Counted from the first letter of the stretch, positions 28,363 to 37,660 are shown. The stretch is 38,815 nt of DNA from Alphaproteobacteria bacterium (GCA_002727315.1 PBWR01000008.1:1-38815); one strand, 5' to 3'. Made by a program: numbers and translations. The notes: generated from the letters alone by a model not told the origin.

Positions 28363-29739
28363 CTATTCCGCGGCTTCGGGCACCTCTTCGGGGACAGAAT
28401 CGCGCATGGTCACGAACTCCTCGGCCGCGGTCGGGTGGATGCCGATCGTGGAATCGAACACCGCTTTCGTGGCCCCGGCCTTCAGGGCAATCGCGATCCC
28501 CTGGATGATCTCGCCCGCATCCGGGCCGATCATATGGACGCCAACGACCCGGTCGGTTTTCTTGTCCACGATCATCTTCATCAGGGTCTGTTCGTCGCGT
28601 CCGGAGATGGTGTTCTTGAGCGCCCGGAAGCTGCTCTTGAACACCAGAACCTCGCCGAACTCCTCGCGCGCCTCCGCCTCACTCAGTCCGACGGTGCCGA
28701 TCGGCGGCTGGCTGAAAACCGCGGTCGCGATATTCTCGTAATCCACCGTGGTCGGCGTGTCGTTGTAGAGGGTCTTGGCGAGTGCCGTGCCTTCGGCCAG
28801 CGCCACCGGGGTCAGCTGGAACCGGTCGATGATATCGCCGATGGCATAGATCGACGGCACCGAGGTCTGGAAGTGGTCGTCGACGACCACCGCGCCATTA
28901 TCCTTGAGTTCGACCCCGGCCTCCTCGAGGCCCAGCCCGGTGACCTTGGGCCGCCGCCCGATCGCCGACATGACGCAATCGGTGTCGACCGCGCTGCCGT
29001 CGGACAGATGTACGCGATATCCGTCATCGGTCTTCTCGACGCACTCGAAAGTGGTCTCGAATTTCAAGTTGATGCCCTGCTTTTCCATCTCCCCGGCAAG
29101 ATGCGCGCGGATATCGTCGTCGAACCCGCGCATGAACATCGGGCCGCGATAGACCAGCGTGACCCCCGCGCCCAGGCCGTTGAAGATGCCGGCGAACTCG
29201 ACAGCGATGTAACCGCCGCCCTCGATCACCACATGCTGGGGGAAATCATCGAGATAGAACGCCTCGTTCGAGGTGATGACATGCTCGCCGCCCTCATAGG
29301 ACAGGTCGGTCGGCCAGCTTCCCGCCGCCACCAAGATGCGTTCGGCCGTGTAGGTCTTGTCACCCACCGCGACGGTGTGCGCATCGACGACCGTGGCGCG
29401 GCCGTCGATGACCTCACAACCAGAATTCTCGAGCAGGCGCTGGTAGATGCCATTCAGCCGCGAGATTTCCTTGTCCTTGTTCTCGATCAGCGTGCGCCAG
29501 TTGTGGGCGCGCGGGCCGACGGACCAGCCGAAACCGGCCGCATCCTCGAAATCCTCGTGATAGTGTGCGGCATAGACGAAGAGCTTCTTCGGAATGCAGC
29601 CCACATTTACACATGTGCCGCCCATATGGCGGTCCTCCGCGACCGCAACGCTGGCCCCGAAACCCGCAGAAAACCGGGCGGCCCGGACACCACCGGAACC
29701 GGCCCCAATGACAAAAAGATCGTAATCGTATTCGGCCAC
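28363..29739 (-). CDS. gor: Glutathione-disulfide reductase
   Basis: This is a 458-residue FAD-dependent disulfide reductase. The FAD motif GAGSGG is at residues 12-17, the redox disulfide is C43-VNVG-C48 within GGTCVNVGCIPKKL, the NAD(P)-binding site follows near VIEGGGYIAVEFAGIFNG, and the C-terminal catalytic GIHPTAAEEFVTM is present. The form GSGGVRAARFSAGFGA at the N-terminus is typical of alphaproteobacterial Gor. It uses NADPH to regenerate glutathione, which supports glutaredoxins and, indirectly, the peroxide-reducing proteins in this window. It is the upstream gene of the minus-strand block. Confidence 0.95.
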   Translation of the reverse strand: MAEYDYDLFVIGAGSGGVRAARFSAGFGASVAVAEDRHMGGTCVNVGCIPKKLFVYAAHYHEDFEDAAGFGWSVGPRAHNWRTLIENKDKEISRLNGIYQRLLENSGCEVIDGRATVVDAHTVAVGDKTYTAERILVAAGSWPTDLSYEGGEHVITSNEAFYLDDFPQHVVIEGGGYIAVEFAGIFNGLGAGVTLVYRGPMFMRGFDDDIRAHLAGEMEKQGINLKFETTFECVEKTDDGYRVHLSDGSAVDTDCVMSAIGRRPKVTGLGLEEAGVELKDNGAVVVDDHFQTSVPSIYAIGDIIDRFQLTPVALAEGTALAKTLYNDTPTTVDYENIATAVFSQPPIGTVGLSEAEAREEFGEVLVFKSSFRALKNTISGRDEQTLMKMIVDKKTDRVVGVHMIGPDAGEIIQGIAIALKAGATKAVFDSTIGIHPTAAEEFVTMRDSVPEEVPEAAE

Positions 29740-29809
29740 GGCTGATCTCTCTCTTCGATGATCGTTGCGGAGCCTCCCGCCCCGGCGTATTGCTCAAGCG
29801 TTACTTAGC

Positions 29810-30376
29810 GTGCAAGCCGGCAAAAGCAAACGTCCGACACGGAATAGAACCTTGCCGAACTGGATCATATGCACCGCCCTATCCGCGGCCTTCATGCTGT
29901 CCGGGATCGCCGCATCCCACGGGCAGGAGAAGACGTCGCCGATCCTGACCGGCCCGATCCAGGACATGGGGGAGTTGCGCAAGCTGCAGCCCCTGCCGAG
30001 CGCCCAGATCGACCCCGAGACCGCCGCGCCCGACGCCACGCCCGCCGAACGGCCCATGCGGCCCTTCAGTGGCTGGGTCGGCCCGGGCGGCTGCACATAT
30101 GTCTATGACGGTCAGATGTGGGGCCGGGTGCAGGACAACCGGATCAGCGGCATGGCCGCCGAGGGGCACAATTTCGACTTTCCACTGGCCGATGACGGCT
30201 CCTTCGCCGGGCGCCTACCCCTGAAGCGCCATGAGGAAACAGGTGCAGAGATCCTGCAGACGATCACGGGGCAGATCGACGGCAACCGGCTGGTCATGGA
30301 CATCGAGTTCGGCGCACCCAGCCACCCGGACACGTTCTGCATGGCCGAGGGCGTGACCCTGCCGCTGGGGGGCTGA
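29810..30376 (+). CDS. Hypothetical exported protein
   Basis: This protein of about 188 residues has a probable signal peptide: the basic KSKRPTRNR, then WIICTALSAAFMLSGIAASHGQ, with cleavage near ASHG/Q. The mature part is hydrophilic with a Gly/Trp-rich stretch (GWVGPGGCTYVYDGQMWGR) and two cysteines that could pair. I do not recognise the family. The start is uncertain: GTG at 29810 is used here; in-frame TTG codons at 29765 and 29852 are alternatives, and none has a strong ribosome-binding site. It is divergent from gor. Confidence 0.7.
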   Translation: MQAGKSKRPTRNRTLPNWIICTALSAAFMLSGIAASHGQEKTSPILTGPIQDMGELRKLQPLPSAQIDPETAAPDATPAERPMRPFSGWVGPGGCTYVYDGQMWGRVQDNRISGMAAEGHNFDFPLADDGSFAGRLPLKRHEETGAEILQTITGQIDGNRLVMDIEFGAPSHPDTFCMAEGVTLPLGG

Positions 30377-30394
30377 TCTCCCCGGGGTTAGCGG

Positions 30395-30784
30395 CTATCC
30401 GGCGGACGTATCGCTACTCGCGCCCGCCAGAGGATCGGGACCGAAACGATTGTCGCCATCCGTCCCGACGCGAACTTCCCATATAATCAGGATAATCCAG
30501 CCGATAATCGGTATGATCACCAGCAACTGCCACCAGCCGAACTTGTCGATATCGTGTAGACGACGCGCGGTCACTGCGATGCCAGGCAGCAGCACCGCCA
30601 GACTGAATACGGTGCTCAACGGGCTCCACAGAATTTGCGGGAACACGGCCGAGTCCAGAACCGACAGGCAGACCTATACGATCGCCATAAACAACATCCA
30701 GTACCAGAATGCCGAGCGCTGAGCCCGTCCTGTGAAGCTGACGTAGTTCTGAAACCCCGACGAGATGGCTTGTTCAAAGTTCAT
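30395..30784 (-). pseudogene. DUF805 membrane protein gene with an in-frame TAG
   Basis: The minus strand encodes a DUF805 protein: MNFEQAISSGFQNYVSFTGRAQRSAFWYWMLFMAIV, a TAG codon (30674-30676), then in the same frame VCLSVLDSAVFPQILWSPLS, ARRLHDIDKFGWWQLL and IPIIGWIILIIWEV. This is the normal DUF805 layout with three to four membrane segments and about 130 codons, so only the TAG spoils it. A GGGG ribosome-binding site precedes the ATG. The stop interrupts the first membrane segment. It could be a recent nonsense mutation or a sequencing error; I see no reason to propose recoding. DUF805 function is unknown. Confidence 0.85.
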
Positions 30785-30889
30785 GATTTTCCCCAATTCA
30801 CCACTCAACCGGGAAAAGCCTATACCCACGGCGCCCATGAAGAGGAGCCGCGGGTTTGTTTGCCGGCAGACTGAACAGGGCCGCTTCGC

Positions 30890-31705
30890 TTGACCGACAT
30901 CATCGTCATATATCTTGCCGCCGGCGTGTTCTCGGGTTTCGTGTCGGGCCTGTTCGGGGTCGGCGGGGCCTTCGCGCTGGCCCCGGCCCTGATCATCACG
31001 CTCTCGCTCCAGGGCGTGGCCGATGTGCACATCATGCACCTGACCATTGCGACGTCACTGGCCACCCAGGTGATCACGGCGATCCTGACGACCCTCCTGC
31101 GCTACCGGGCGGGCGACCTGCTGGTCCCGCTGGTCGGGCGGCTCGCGCCCTTCGTGGCCGTCGGCGCCATCATCGGTGCCGCGATCGGCGACGCGTTGCC
31201 GGGGATCGTGCTGCAGGTCATGTTCATCTGTTTCGTCGGTTTCTCGATTGCGCGGGCATTGCTGATGCAAGCAAGACACATCACCAGCGGTTCCGGCGCG
31301 CACCCGTCGGCGGCCCGCGGTCCCGTTGTCTGGTTCTTCGCGACCCTGTCCGGCGCATCTGGCGGGGTTCTCGGTCCGGGCCCGGCCATCCTGCTCGCAC
31401 CACAGCTGCGCCGCCTCGATTTCGCGATGCCCATCATCGCAGCGACCAACGCGTCCCTGGCGGGTCTGGTCGGCATTGTCGCAGCCGGCGGTTATATCGT
31501 CGGCGGCTTCAACGAGACGGGCCTTCCCGAATACAGCCTCGGATATCTGTATCTGCCCGGCTTCTTCGCCTTGACCCTCGGCGCACTCGCTGGATCGCCA
31601 CTGGGAATCCGTTTTTCACGCCGGGTGCGTGACCGCCTACAGGCCTGGATGTTCATAAGCTACCTGACGGCTGTCCTGATTATCATGGTCGCCCATACGA
31701 TTTGA
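30890..31705 (+). CDS. TauE/SafE family permease, first of a tandem pair
   Basis: This is a 271-residue membrane protein with about eight hydrophobic segments and the two TauE/SafE repeats: FSGFVSGLFGVGGAFALAPAL in the first and SGASGGVLGPGPAILLAPQL in the second. Members export sulfite, sulfoacetate or related organosulfur anions; the substrate here is unknown. The start is a TTG, chosen because it fits the paralogue's N-terminus (IVIYLAAG versus IVLIYLATG). The paralogue follows after 62 bases. Confidence 0.9.
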   Translation: MTDIIVIYLAAGVFSGFVSGLFGVGGAFALAPALIITLSLQGVADVHIMHLTIATSLATQVITAILTTLLRYRAGDLLVPLVGRLAPFVAVGAIIGAAIGDALPGIVLQVMFICFVGFSIARALLMQARHITSGSGAHPSAARGPVVWFFATLSGASGGVLGPGPAILLAPQLRRLDFAMPIIAATNASLAGLVGIVAAGGYIVGGFNETGLPEYSLGYLYLPGFFALTLGALAGSPLGIRFSRRVRDRLQAWMFISYLTAVLIIMVAHTI

Positions 31706-31767
31706 GAATAGCCGCGGCATTGCCACCGACCGCGGGGCCAGATATGGGAATTCCAGCGGGGGGACGC

Positions 31768-32583
31768 GTGCTCTACGAAATTGTACTGATCTATCTTGCC
31801 ACCGGCGCGCTGGCCGGGTTCGTTTCCGGGATGTTCGGTGTCGGCGGTGCCTTCACCATGGCACCGGTCCTGATCATCGGCCTGCCGCTGCAGGGGGTGC
31901 AGGACCAGCATGTCATGCATCTTTCGGTCGGGACCTCGCTGGCGGTGATGTTCAGTACATCCGCCTATGTCACGATCCTGCGCTACCGGGTCGGGGACCT
32001 GCAGATCCCGCCCACCCTGCGCTTCGTTCCCTACATCATCGTCGGTGCGGTCGCAGGGTCCCTGTTCGGCGACTTCCTGCCGGGTGATATCCTGAAGGCG
32101 ATTTTCATCGGTTTCCTGATGCTCACCATCATCCGCGGCATTTTCTACAAGGGCCACGAGGCCGTGGCGGAGGGCGGTGACCTGCACGATATGCGCGGGC
32201 CGAGCCTGTGGGGTCACGGGGTGCTGACGGGCATTACCGGGTCGCTGTTGGGCCCAGGGCCGGCGATCATCATCGGCCCCTATCTGCGCAAACGCCGCTA
32301 TTCAATGGTCATGGTTGCGGCCAGCGCGTCCGCGCTCGCCGGCCTGCTCGGCCTGTCGGCGGCCGGCGGCTATGTCTATGGCGGGTTCGGTAAGGCGGGC
32401 CTGCCCGAATTCTCGCTCGGCTATCTCTACGTCCCAGCCGCGGTGGGCCTCGCCGCCGGCGCGCTGGTCGGTTCACCGCTCGGCATCCGTGCATCTCACC
32501 GGATTCCTGACCTGCTGGTCCACCGGATGTTCACCGGCTATGTCGCCCTCATCCTGGTCGTGATGCTGGTCTGGGGGCGATAG
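31768..32583 (+). CDS. TauE/SafE family permease, second of a tandem pair
   Basis: This is a 271-residue paralogue of the preceding gene with the same length, topology and motifs (AGFVSGMFGVGGAFTMAPVL; LTGITGSLLGPGPAIIIGPYL; FGKAGLPEFSLGYLYVPA versus FNETGLPEYSLGYLYLPG). I chose the GTG at 31768 because a GGGGGG ribosome-binding site lies 4-5 bases upstream and the protein then aligns end to end with its neighbour. An ATG at 31744 is an alternative. The two may form a heterodimer or transport related substrates. Confidence 0.9.
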   Translation: MLYEIVLIYLATGALAGFVSGMFGVGGAFTMAPVLIIGLPLQGVQDQHVMHLSVGTSLAVMFSTSAYVTILRYRVGDLQIPPTLRFVPYIIVGAVAGSLFGDFLPGDILKAIFIGFLMLTIIRGIFYKGHEAVAEGGDLHDMRGPSLWGHGVLTGITGSLLGPGPAIIIGPYLRKRRYSMVMVAASASALAGLLGLSAAGGYVYGGFGKAGLPEFSLGYLYVPAAVGLAAGALVGSPLGIRASHRIPDLLVHRMFTGYVALILVVMLVWGR

Positions 32584-32672
32584 GCCCCATCGTCCACATC
32601 GTTGTCATGTCGGTCAGCACCCACACCCCATTCTCTTTACCCATTCCGAATATTATCTGTCAGACTTTCTGT

Positions 32673-33305
32673 ATGAGAAAGCTGACCGCCACACTCTGCC
32701 TGACGATTGCCGTGCTTCTTAGAAGTGCGGGAGTGAGTTGGAGCGCTGATACGATTTATCCATCAGGAGCGCCGGAAATCGGCTCAGAGTTTGGCAGTTA
32801 TATTGGCATTAATGGTAGGGACCGAGAAGACGCTCATCAGGGAATAGATATTACGGGAAAAGAGGGTCAGGAGATTTTAGCGGTTGCCGATGGCACGGTT
32901 TTAGAAGCAACAGTGGAAAAGTGTTGGGGTCCAACAATAGCGGTGGATCATGGCAACGGGATAGATGGCAACAAAATTATAGCGCTCTACGGTCACGTCG
33001 GTGAAATGTTGGTTGCTGAGGGTGACGTAGTAGAGCGTGGTCAAATTATCGCTCGTTTAGGCAACAATCAGTATAATTTCGAATGCATTTGGGGAGTGCG
33101 CCATCTTCATTTTCAGATAGGTCAAAAATACCGAGATCGCTTTAATAAAGGAACTTATTGGGGACATTCGTATTTTCTGGAAGATGGGGGAGAGGGGATA
33201 AACCCGCACTTGTATTGGGCAGACGGACCGAACAAGGTAACTTGCTTTGAATCGAGTAAAAAATACAAAAGGGGTACTATTACTTATCCTGTACCATGCC
33301 GATGA
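32673..33305 (+). CDS. Exported M23 family metallopeptidase, probably foreign
   Basis: This is a 210-residue LytM/M23 peptidase with a signal peptide (MRKLTATLCLTIAVLLRSAG, cleavage near WSA/D). The zinc and catalytic residues are in place: H55xxxD59 in AHQGIDI, H108 in LYGHVG, and H144/H146 in the HLHF motif. Such enzymes cut peptidoglycan cross-links or bacteriocin targets in the envelope. Base composition differs from all neighbours: four 60-base rows I counted have 50, 45, 37 and 37 % GC. Codons ending in A or T are frequent. This points to recent transfer. It is followed by the convergent glmS. Confidence 0.87.
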   Translation: MRKLTATLCLTIAVLLRSAGVSWSADTIYPSGAPEIGSEFGSYIGINGRDREDAHQGIDITGKEGQEILAVADGTVLEATVEKCWGPTIAVDHGNGIDGNKIIALYGHVGEMLVAEGDVVERGQIIARLGNNQYNFECIWGVRHLHFQIGQKYRDRFNKGTYWGHSYFLEDGGEGINPHLYWADGPNKVTCFESSKKYKRGTITYPVPCR

Positions 33306-33385
33306 TTTTGCCCGTGAATGTGTCCGTAAGAAACACAAAGGGTGTTGAGAGAAGTACCCCACAAACCCTCTGAATAGACATTCTG

Positions 33386-33404
33386 TAAGGGTAAAACACC
33401 CTTA
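33386..33404. terminator. Inverted repeat between the M23 gene and glmS, weak terminator
   Basis: TAAGGGT (33386-33392), loop AAAAC and ACCCTTA (33398-33404) form a 7-bp stem between convergent genes. No strong T-run flanks it on either strand, so its strength is doubtful. Confidence 0.4.
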
Positions 33405-33416
33405 TGTATCAATGAC

Positions 33417-35240
33417 TTACTCGACAGTCACGCTCTTGGCGAGATTTCGCGGCTGGTCCACATCCGTGCCCTTTACCACCGCCGTGTGGTACGCGAGCAG
33501 CTGGATTGGGATCGCGTATAGGAGCGGCGCGACGAACGGCTCGACAGCAGGCATCTCAATCCGCGCCAGGGCCTTGTCCGACACCGTTGCCACGCCGTCG
33601 CGATCGGACATGAAGATCACCTTTCCGCCACGCGCGATGACCTCTTCGACGTTCGACAGGGTCTTGTCGAACAGCTCGTCATTGGGCGCCAGCACGATCA
33701 CCGGCACACCTTCATCGATCAGGGCGATGGGGCCGTGTTTCATCTCGCCGGCGGCATAGCCCTCGGCGTGGATGTAGGAAATTTCCTTGAGCTTGAGCGC
33801 ACCTTCAAGCGCGATGGGATAGGCCGTGCCGCGGCCGAGATAGAGCACGTCGCGGGCCTTGGCGATGTCGCGTGCAATCTCGCGCAGCGCCTCGTCGTGG
33901 TTCAGAACCTCGGTCATGCGCGAGGGCACCTCGGTCAGCGCACCGGCGAGCGCAGCCGCCCCGGCGTCGTCCACCGCACCGCGTGCGCGTGCCGCCGCGA
34001 TGGCGAAACAGGCCAGCACGGCCAGCTGGGTGGTGAAAGCCTTGGTCGATGCGACGCCAATCTCGGGCCCGGCGAGCGTCGGCAGGACCAGGTCGGATTC
34101 CCGCGCGACGGAGCTCTCGCTCACATTCACCACTGAGACGATGGACTGCCCCTGCTCGCGGCAGTGGTGCAGCGCAGCCAGCGTATCCGCGGTCTCGCCC
34201 GACTGGCTGACGAATAGCGCCACGCCACCTTGGGGCATGGGTGCCTCGCGGTAGCGAAATTCCGATGCAATATCGATCTCGACCGGTATGCGCGCGACCT
34301 TTTCCAACCAGTATTTAGCCACCCAGCCGGCATAGCAGGCCGTGCCGCAGGCCACGACCGTGATACGCGGAACGGTGGTCAAGTCAAAGGGCAGATCGGG
34401 CAGGCTGATTTCGCGGGTCGCGGCGTTGATGAAGGATTGCAGAGTGTCTCCGACTACGGCGGGCTGCTCGAAGATTTCCTTCTGCATGAAATGGTCGTAA
34501 TTGCCCTTGCCGATCAACGCCCCGGACAGTTCGGTCTCGCGGATCGGACGCGACGCCTCCTTGCCCTCCTCATCGAAGACCGTCGCGCCAGTGCGGGTGA
34601 TCACCGCCCAGTCGCCTTCCTGCAGATAACTGATGCGTTTAGTGAGAGGCGCCAGCGCCAGCGCGTCGGAGCCGATGAACATCTCGCCGTCACCATAGCC
34701 GATCGCCAGCGGACTGCCGCGCCGCGCGCCGACCATAAGGTCGTGCTCGCCGGCGAACACGATGGCCAGCGCGAAGGCACCATGCAGGCGCGGCAGGGTC
34801 TCGGCGACGGCCTCGCGCGGTGACGACCCGGCCTCAAGGCGCTGGGTCAGCATGGCGGCAATCGCCTCGGTGTCGGTGTCGCTTTCGAAATTGTGCCCGG
34901 CGTCCGCAAGCTCGGCCCGCAACTCCTGGAAATTCTCGATGATGCCGTTGTGCACGACGGCCACGCGCGACGTCGCATGGGGATGAGCGTTATTTTCGTT
35001 CGGCACGCCGTGGGTCGCCCAGCGCGTGTGGCCGATTCCCGCATCGCCCTCGAGCGGATCGTCCTCGAGGATTGCGGCCAGGTTAGCGAGCTTGCCCTCG
35101 GCCCGCCGCCGGTGGATGGAGCCGTTGACTAGGGTCGCGATCCCGGCGGAATCGTAGCCGCGATATTCCAGCCGCTGCAGCCCCTCGAGCAGCCGCGGCG
35201 TGGCATCGTCCGCGCCCAGAATGCCGATGATCCCGCACAT
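33417..35240 (-). CDS. glmS: Glutamine--fructose-6-phosphate aminotransferase (isomerizing)
   Basis: GlmS makes glucosamine-6-phosphate, the entry point to peptidoglycan and LPS amino sugars. The 607-residue protein begins MCGIIGILG with the N-terminal nucleophile Cys2 of the glutaminase domain (residues 1-240). Two SIS isomerase domains follow, with FVSQSGETADTLAAL and AYPIALEGALKLKEISYIHAEGYAAGEMKHGPIALI, and the C-terminus ends NLAKSVTVE as in the family. It starts 5 bases after the glmU stop, so the two successive pathway genes are co-transcribed. No glmS ribozyme is visible upstream. Confidence 0.98.
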   Translation of the reverse strand: MCGIIGILGADDATPRLLEGLQRLEYRGYDSAGIATLVNGSIHRRRAEGKLANLAAILEDDPLEGDAGIGHTRWATHGVPNENNAHPHATSRVAVVHNGIIENFQELRAELADAGHNFESDTDTEAIAAMLTQRLEAGSSPREAVAETLPRLHGAFALAIVFAGEHDLMVGARRGSPLAIGYGDGEMFIGSDALALAPLTKRISYLQEGDWAVITRTGATVFDEEGKEASRPIRETELSGALIGKGNYDHFMQKEIFEQPAVVGDTLQSFINAATREISLPDLPFDLTTVPRITVVACGTACYAGWVAKYWLEKVARIPVEIDIASEFRYREAPMPQGGVALFVSQSGETADTLAALHHCREQGQSIVSVVNVSESSVARESDLVLPTLAGPEIGVASTKAFTTQLAVLACFAIAAARARGAVDDAGAAALAGALTEVPSRMTEVLNHDEALREIARDIAKARDVLYLGRGTAYPIALEGALKLKEISYIHAEGYAAGEMKHGPIALIDEGVPVIVLAPNDELFDKTLSNVEEVIARGGKVIFMSDRDGVATVSDKALARIEMPAVEPFVAPLLYAIPIQLLAYHTAVVKGTDVDQPRNLAKSVTVE

Positions 35241-35245
35241 GGGGG

Positions 35246-36583
35246 CTAACCCTTCTTCTTCGACTTGAGCTTGCGGAAGGCGGCCGCCCAGCCGTGCTTG
35301 GCAACCTGCTCGGAGCGTTCGATCGCCAGCGCATCGACCTCGACATCCGACGAGATGGTGCTGCCGGCGGCGACTATCGCGCCGTCGCCGATAGTCACCG
35401 GCGCGACCAGCGCGGAATTGGAGCCGATGAAGGCACCGTCGCCAATGTCAGTCTCGTACTTGCCAAAGCCGTCATAGTTGCAGGTGATCGTGCCAGCGCC
35501 GATGTTGGCGCCCGCGCCCACCCGGGCGTCGCCGACATAGCTCAGATGGTTGGCCTTGGCGCCCGCGCCCAGATCCGCATTCTTGACCTCGACGAAGTTG
35601 CCGACCCGCGCACCCGCACCTATCCTCGCGCCGGGCCGCAGCCGTGCATAGGGTCCGATGACGGCACCAGCCTCGACCGAAGTGCCTTCCAGGTGGCTGA
35701 AGGCCCTAATTTGCACATCGTCGGCAACGGTGACGCCGGGACCGAAGACCACGTTGGGATGCACGACCACGTCGCGACCCAGTACCGTGTCGTGCTGGAA
35801 CCAGACCGTCCCCGGATCGACCAGGGTCGCGCCGCCCGCCATCGCCCGGGCGCGCAGATTGTTCTGCACGACCGCCTCGGCAAGCGCGAGGTCGGCGCGG
35901 GAATTCACACCGAGCAGTTCGTCTTCCTCACCCTCCACCACCGCGGCGGCGTGCCCGTCTGCGCGTGCAAGCGCGACCGTCTCGGTGAGGTAGTACTCGT
36001 TCTTGGCGTTGTTCGTGTCGAGGCGTTCGAGCAGCCCGATCAGGTGCCGGCCGTCGAACGCCATAACACCGGAGTTGCAGAGATTGACCGCAAGCTGCTC
36101 CGGCGAGGCGTCTTTGGCCTCGATGATGGTCTCCAGCCCGCCATCATCGTTGGTGATGAGACGGCCATACTGGTGGATATGGGTCGGCCGGAATCCGAGC
36201 ACCGTCACCGCCACGTCGCCGCAGCAGGCCTCGACGGCCCGACGCATGGTCTCGGCACTGACCAGCGGTGTGTCGCCATAGAGCACGAGCACCGTGCCGG
36301 CGAAGTCCGCCAGCTCATCGCGCGCGGCCTTGACCGCGCCGCCGGTACCGTCCCGCTCGGCCTGGATACATGTGGGATGGGGCGCCACCGTCTCGCCGAC
36401 AATTTCCATATCGGGGCCAACCACGAACACCATCTTCTCCGGCGCCAGCTCACCCGCCGTCGCCAAGAGGTGACTGATCATTGGCCGGCCGGCGAGCGGG
36501 TGCATCACCTTGGGCAGGTCGGAACGCATTCGCGTCCCCTTCCCGGCGGCAAGCACGACAATAGCAAGAGAGGTATCGGTCAT
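35246..36583 (-). CDS. glmU: Bifunctional GlmU: N-acetylglucosamine-1-phosphate uridyltransferase / acetyltransferase
   Basis: This 445-residue two-domain enzyme makes UDP-GlcNAc. The N-terminal pyrophosphorylase has LAAGKGTRMRSDLPKVMHPL near residue 10 and LYGDTPLVS. From about residue 245 a left-handed beta-helix of hexapeptide repeats forms the acetyltransferase, with the catalytic-histidine region AKANHLSYVGDA and the NYDGFGKYETDIGDGAFIGSNSALVAPV stretch. I chose the ATG at 36583 because homologues begin just before the glycine loop; an ATG 5 codons upstream is possible. Neither has a strong ribosome-binding site. glmS follows. Confidence 0.97.
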   Translation of the reverse strand: MTDTSLAIVVLAAGKGTRMRSDLPKVMHPLAGRPMISHLLATAGELAPEKMVFVVGPDMEIVGETVAPHPTCIQAERDGTGGAVKAARDELADFAGTVLVLYGDTPLVSAETMRRAVEACCGDVAVTVLGFRPTHIHQYGRLITNDDGGLETIIEAKDASPEQLAVNLCNSGVMAFDGRHLIGLLERLDTNNAKNEYYLTETVALARADGHAAAVVEGEEDELLGVNSRADLALAEAVVQNNLRARAMAGGATLVDPGTVWFQHDTVLGRDVVVHPNVVFGPGVTVADDVQIRAFSHLEGTSVEAGAVIGPYARLRPGARIGAGARVGNFVEVKNADLGAGAKANHLSYVGDARVGAGANIGAGTITCNYDGFGKYETDIGDGAFIGSNSALVAPVTIGDGAIVAAGSTISSDVEVDALAIERSEQVAKHGWAAAFRKLKSKKKG

Positions 36584-36724
36584 CGCGTCACGCGCCATTA
36601 TGCGGCGCGGCTGGGTTGGTCGAATTGGGCATACGGGTTCCGCAGGAAACCGGCGCGAACGTGCCACATCGGCGTGAATCGCACCAAGTCACGATTTGTT
36701 CCCGATTGTTTCGGACGGCGCGAA

Positions 36725-37609
36725 CTACTCGTCGTCCGCCTCGCCGAAGACGAGCGTGCCGTCGGGTGTGCGGGCGCGCACCAGATGGGCAAAACCGTCG
36801 CCCCACGGCGTGGACAGTTCGAGACGCACGGGCATGCGCCCGGACGCGACCCCGATATCGGCAAGCCAGATCGCGACCTCGAGATCCTGCATCCGCTTGC
36901 GGTCGGGCTTGAAACCGGCAATGCGCTCGAATGTCAGGCGGCACCCCTCTGCCCGCCCGGCGAACGGCGCGGCGGAACTGGGTTTGAGTTCCCTCGGCTC
37001 AAGCACGGACATGTTCGCGTCATAGCGTCGGCGACCGTCATAGACCGGCGTGCGCGCGCGGCACGCCCCCGCGACGGCGCTAGTCAGCACCAGCGCCGTG
37101 ACCGCGGTTGTCGGATCGACGGCACCGGAGATCATCTCGGGCGCGACCCGCTTCAGGTCGTCCGCGCCATAGGGCGGCTCGGCGGTGACCGTGTCGGCGA
37201 TTCCCGCATCGTATTCGATCGCGACCTGGCGCTGGCGCCCGCGCCAAACATTCGCCGAGCGATACTGGCGCGGCACGATGATGCCGTCCTGCCAGTCGCC
37301 CTCGCTCGACGCCTCGAGGCTCCACTTGAACAGGGCGCCGACGATGCCGGATGTCTCAAGCCGAATGCGGGTTTTATATCCCGGGTCGCCAAGATCGACC
37401 CCGAAATCGAAACGGATGGCGCGCAGGCCGCCGGTATAGACGTCATAGGTCAGCGCGAAACCGTCCGGCGCGGCGGTACCGGTGTCCGGTACCACCATTG
37501 CCTGATCGTCGGCGTTCACAGCCGCGGGTACGAGCCCCATGGCGGCCGCCAGGCCTGCGGCCAACGCATAGCGTCGAAAGGTTCCGTCGATCGAATTTCC
37601 GATCGTCAT
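36725..37609 (-). CDS. DUF3108 domain-containing exported protein
   Basis: This is a 294-residue protein with a signal peptide (GTFRRYALAAGLAAAMGLVPAAVNA, cleavage near residue 33). The mature sequence has the DUF3108 pattern LTYDVYTGGLRAIRFDFGVDL, repeated beta strands, FKWSLEASSEG, and a C-terminal RMPVRLELSTPWGDGFAHLVRA. Members are periplasmic or envelope proteins of unknown function, common in alphaproteobacteria. It ends 141 bases before glmU on the same strand and is divergent from the tRNA gene. Confidence 0.88.
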   Translation of the reverse strand: MTIGNSIDGTFRRYALAAGLAAAMGLVPAAVNADDQAMVVPDTGTAAPDGFALTYDVYTGGLRAIRFDFGVDLGDPGYKTRIRLETSGIVGALFKWSLEASSEGDWQDGIIVPRQYRSANVWRGRQRQVAIEYDAGIADTVTAEPPYGADDLKRVAPEMISGAVDPTTAVTALVLTSAVAGACRARTPVYDGRRRYDANMSVLEPRELKPSSAAPFAGRAEGCRLTFERIAGFKPDRKRMQDLEVAIWLADIGVASGRMPVRLELSTPWGDGFAHLVRARTPDGTLVFGEADDE

Positions 37610-37660
37610 GTCTTCATCTACGCTCAGGACTTTGGCGATTTCAAGGAATTGCAGGCCCGC

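Noticed and set aside
30674-30676. TAG in the DUF805 gene as pyrrolysine or another recoded codon
   Set aside because: It falls in a membrane segment with no functional reason for a special residue, no recoding hairpin is seen, and pyrrolysine systems are not expected in this lineage. A nonsense mutation or error is simpler.
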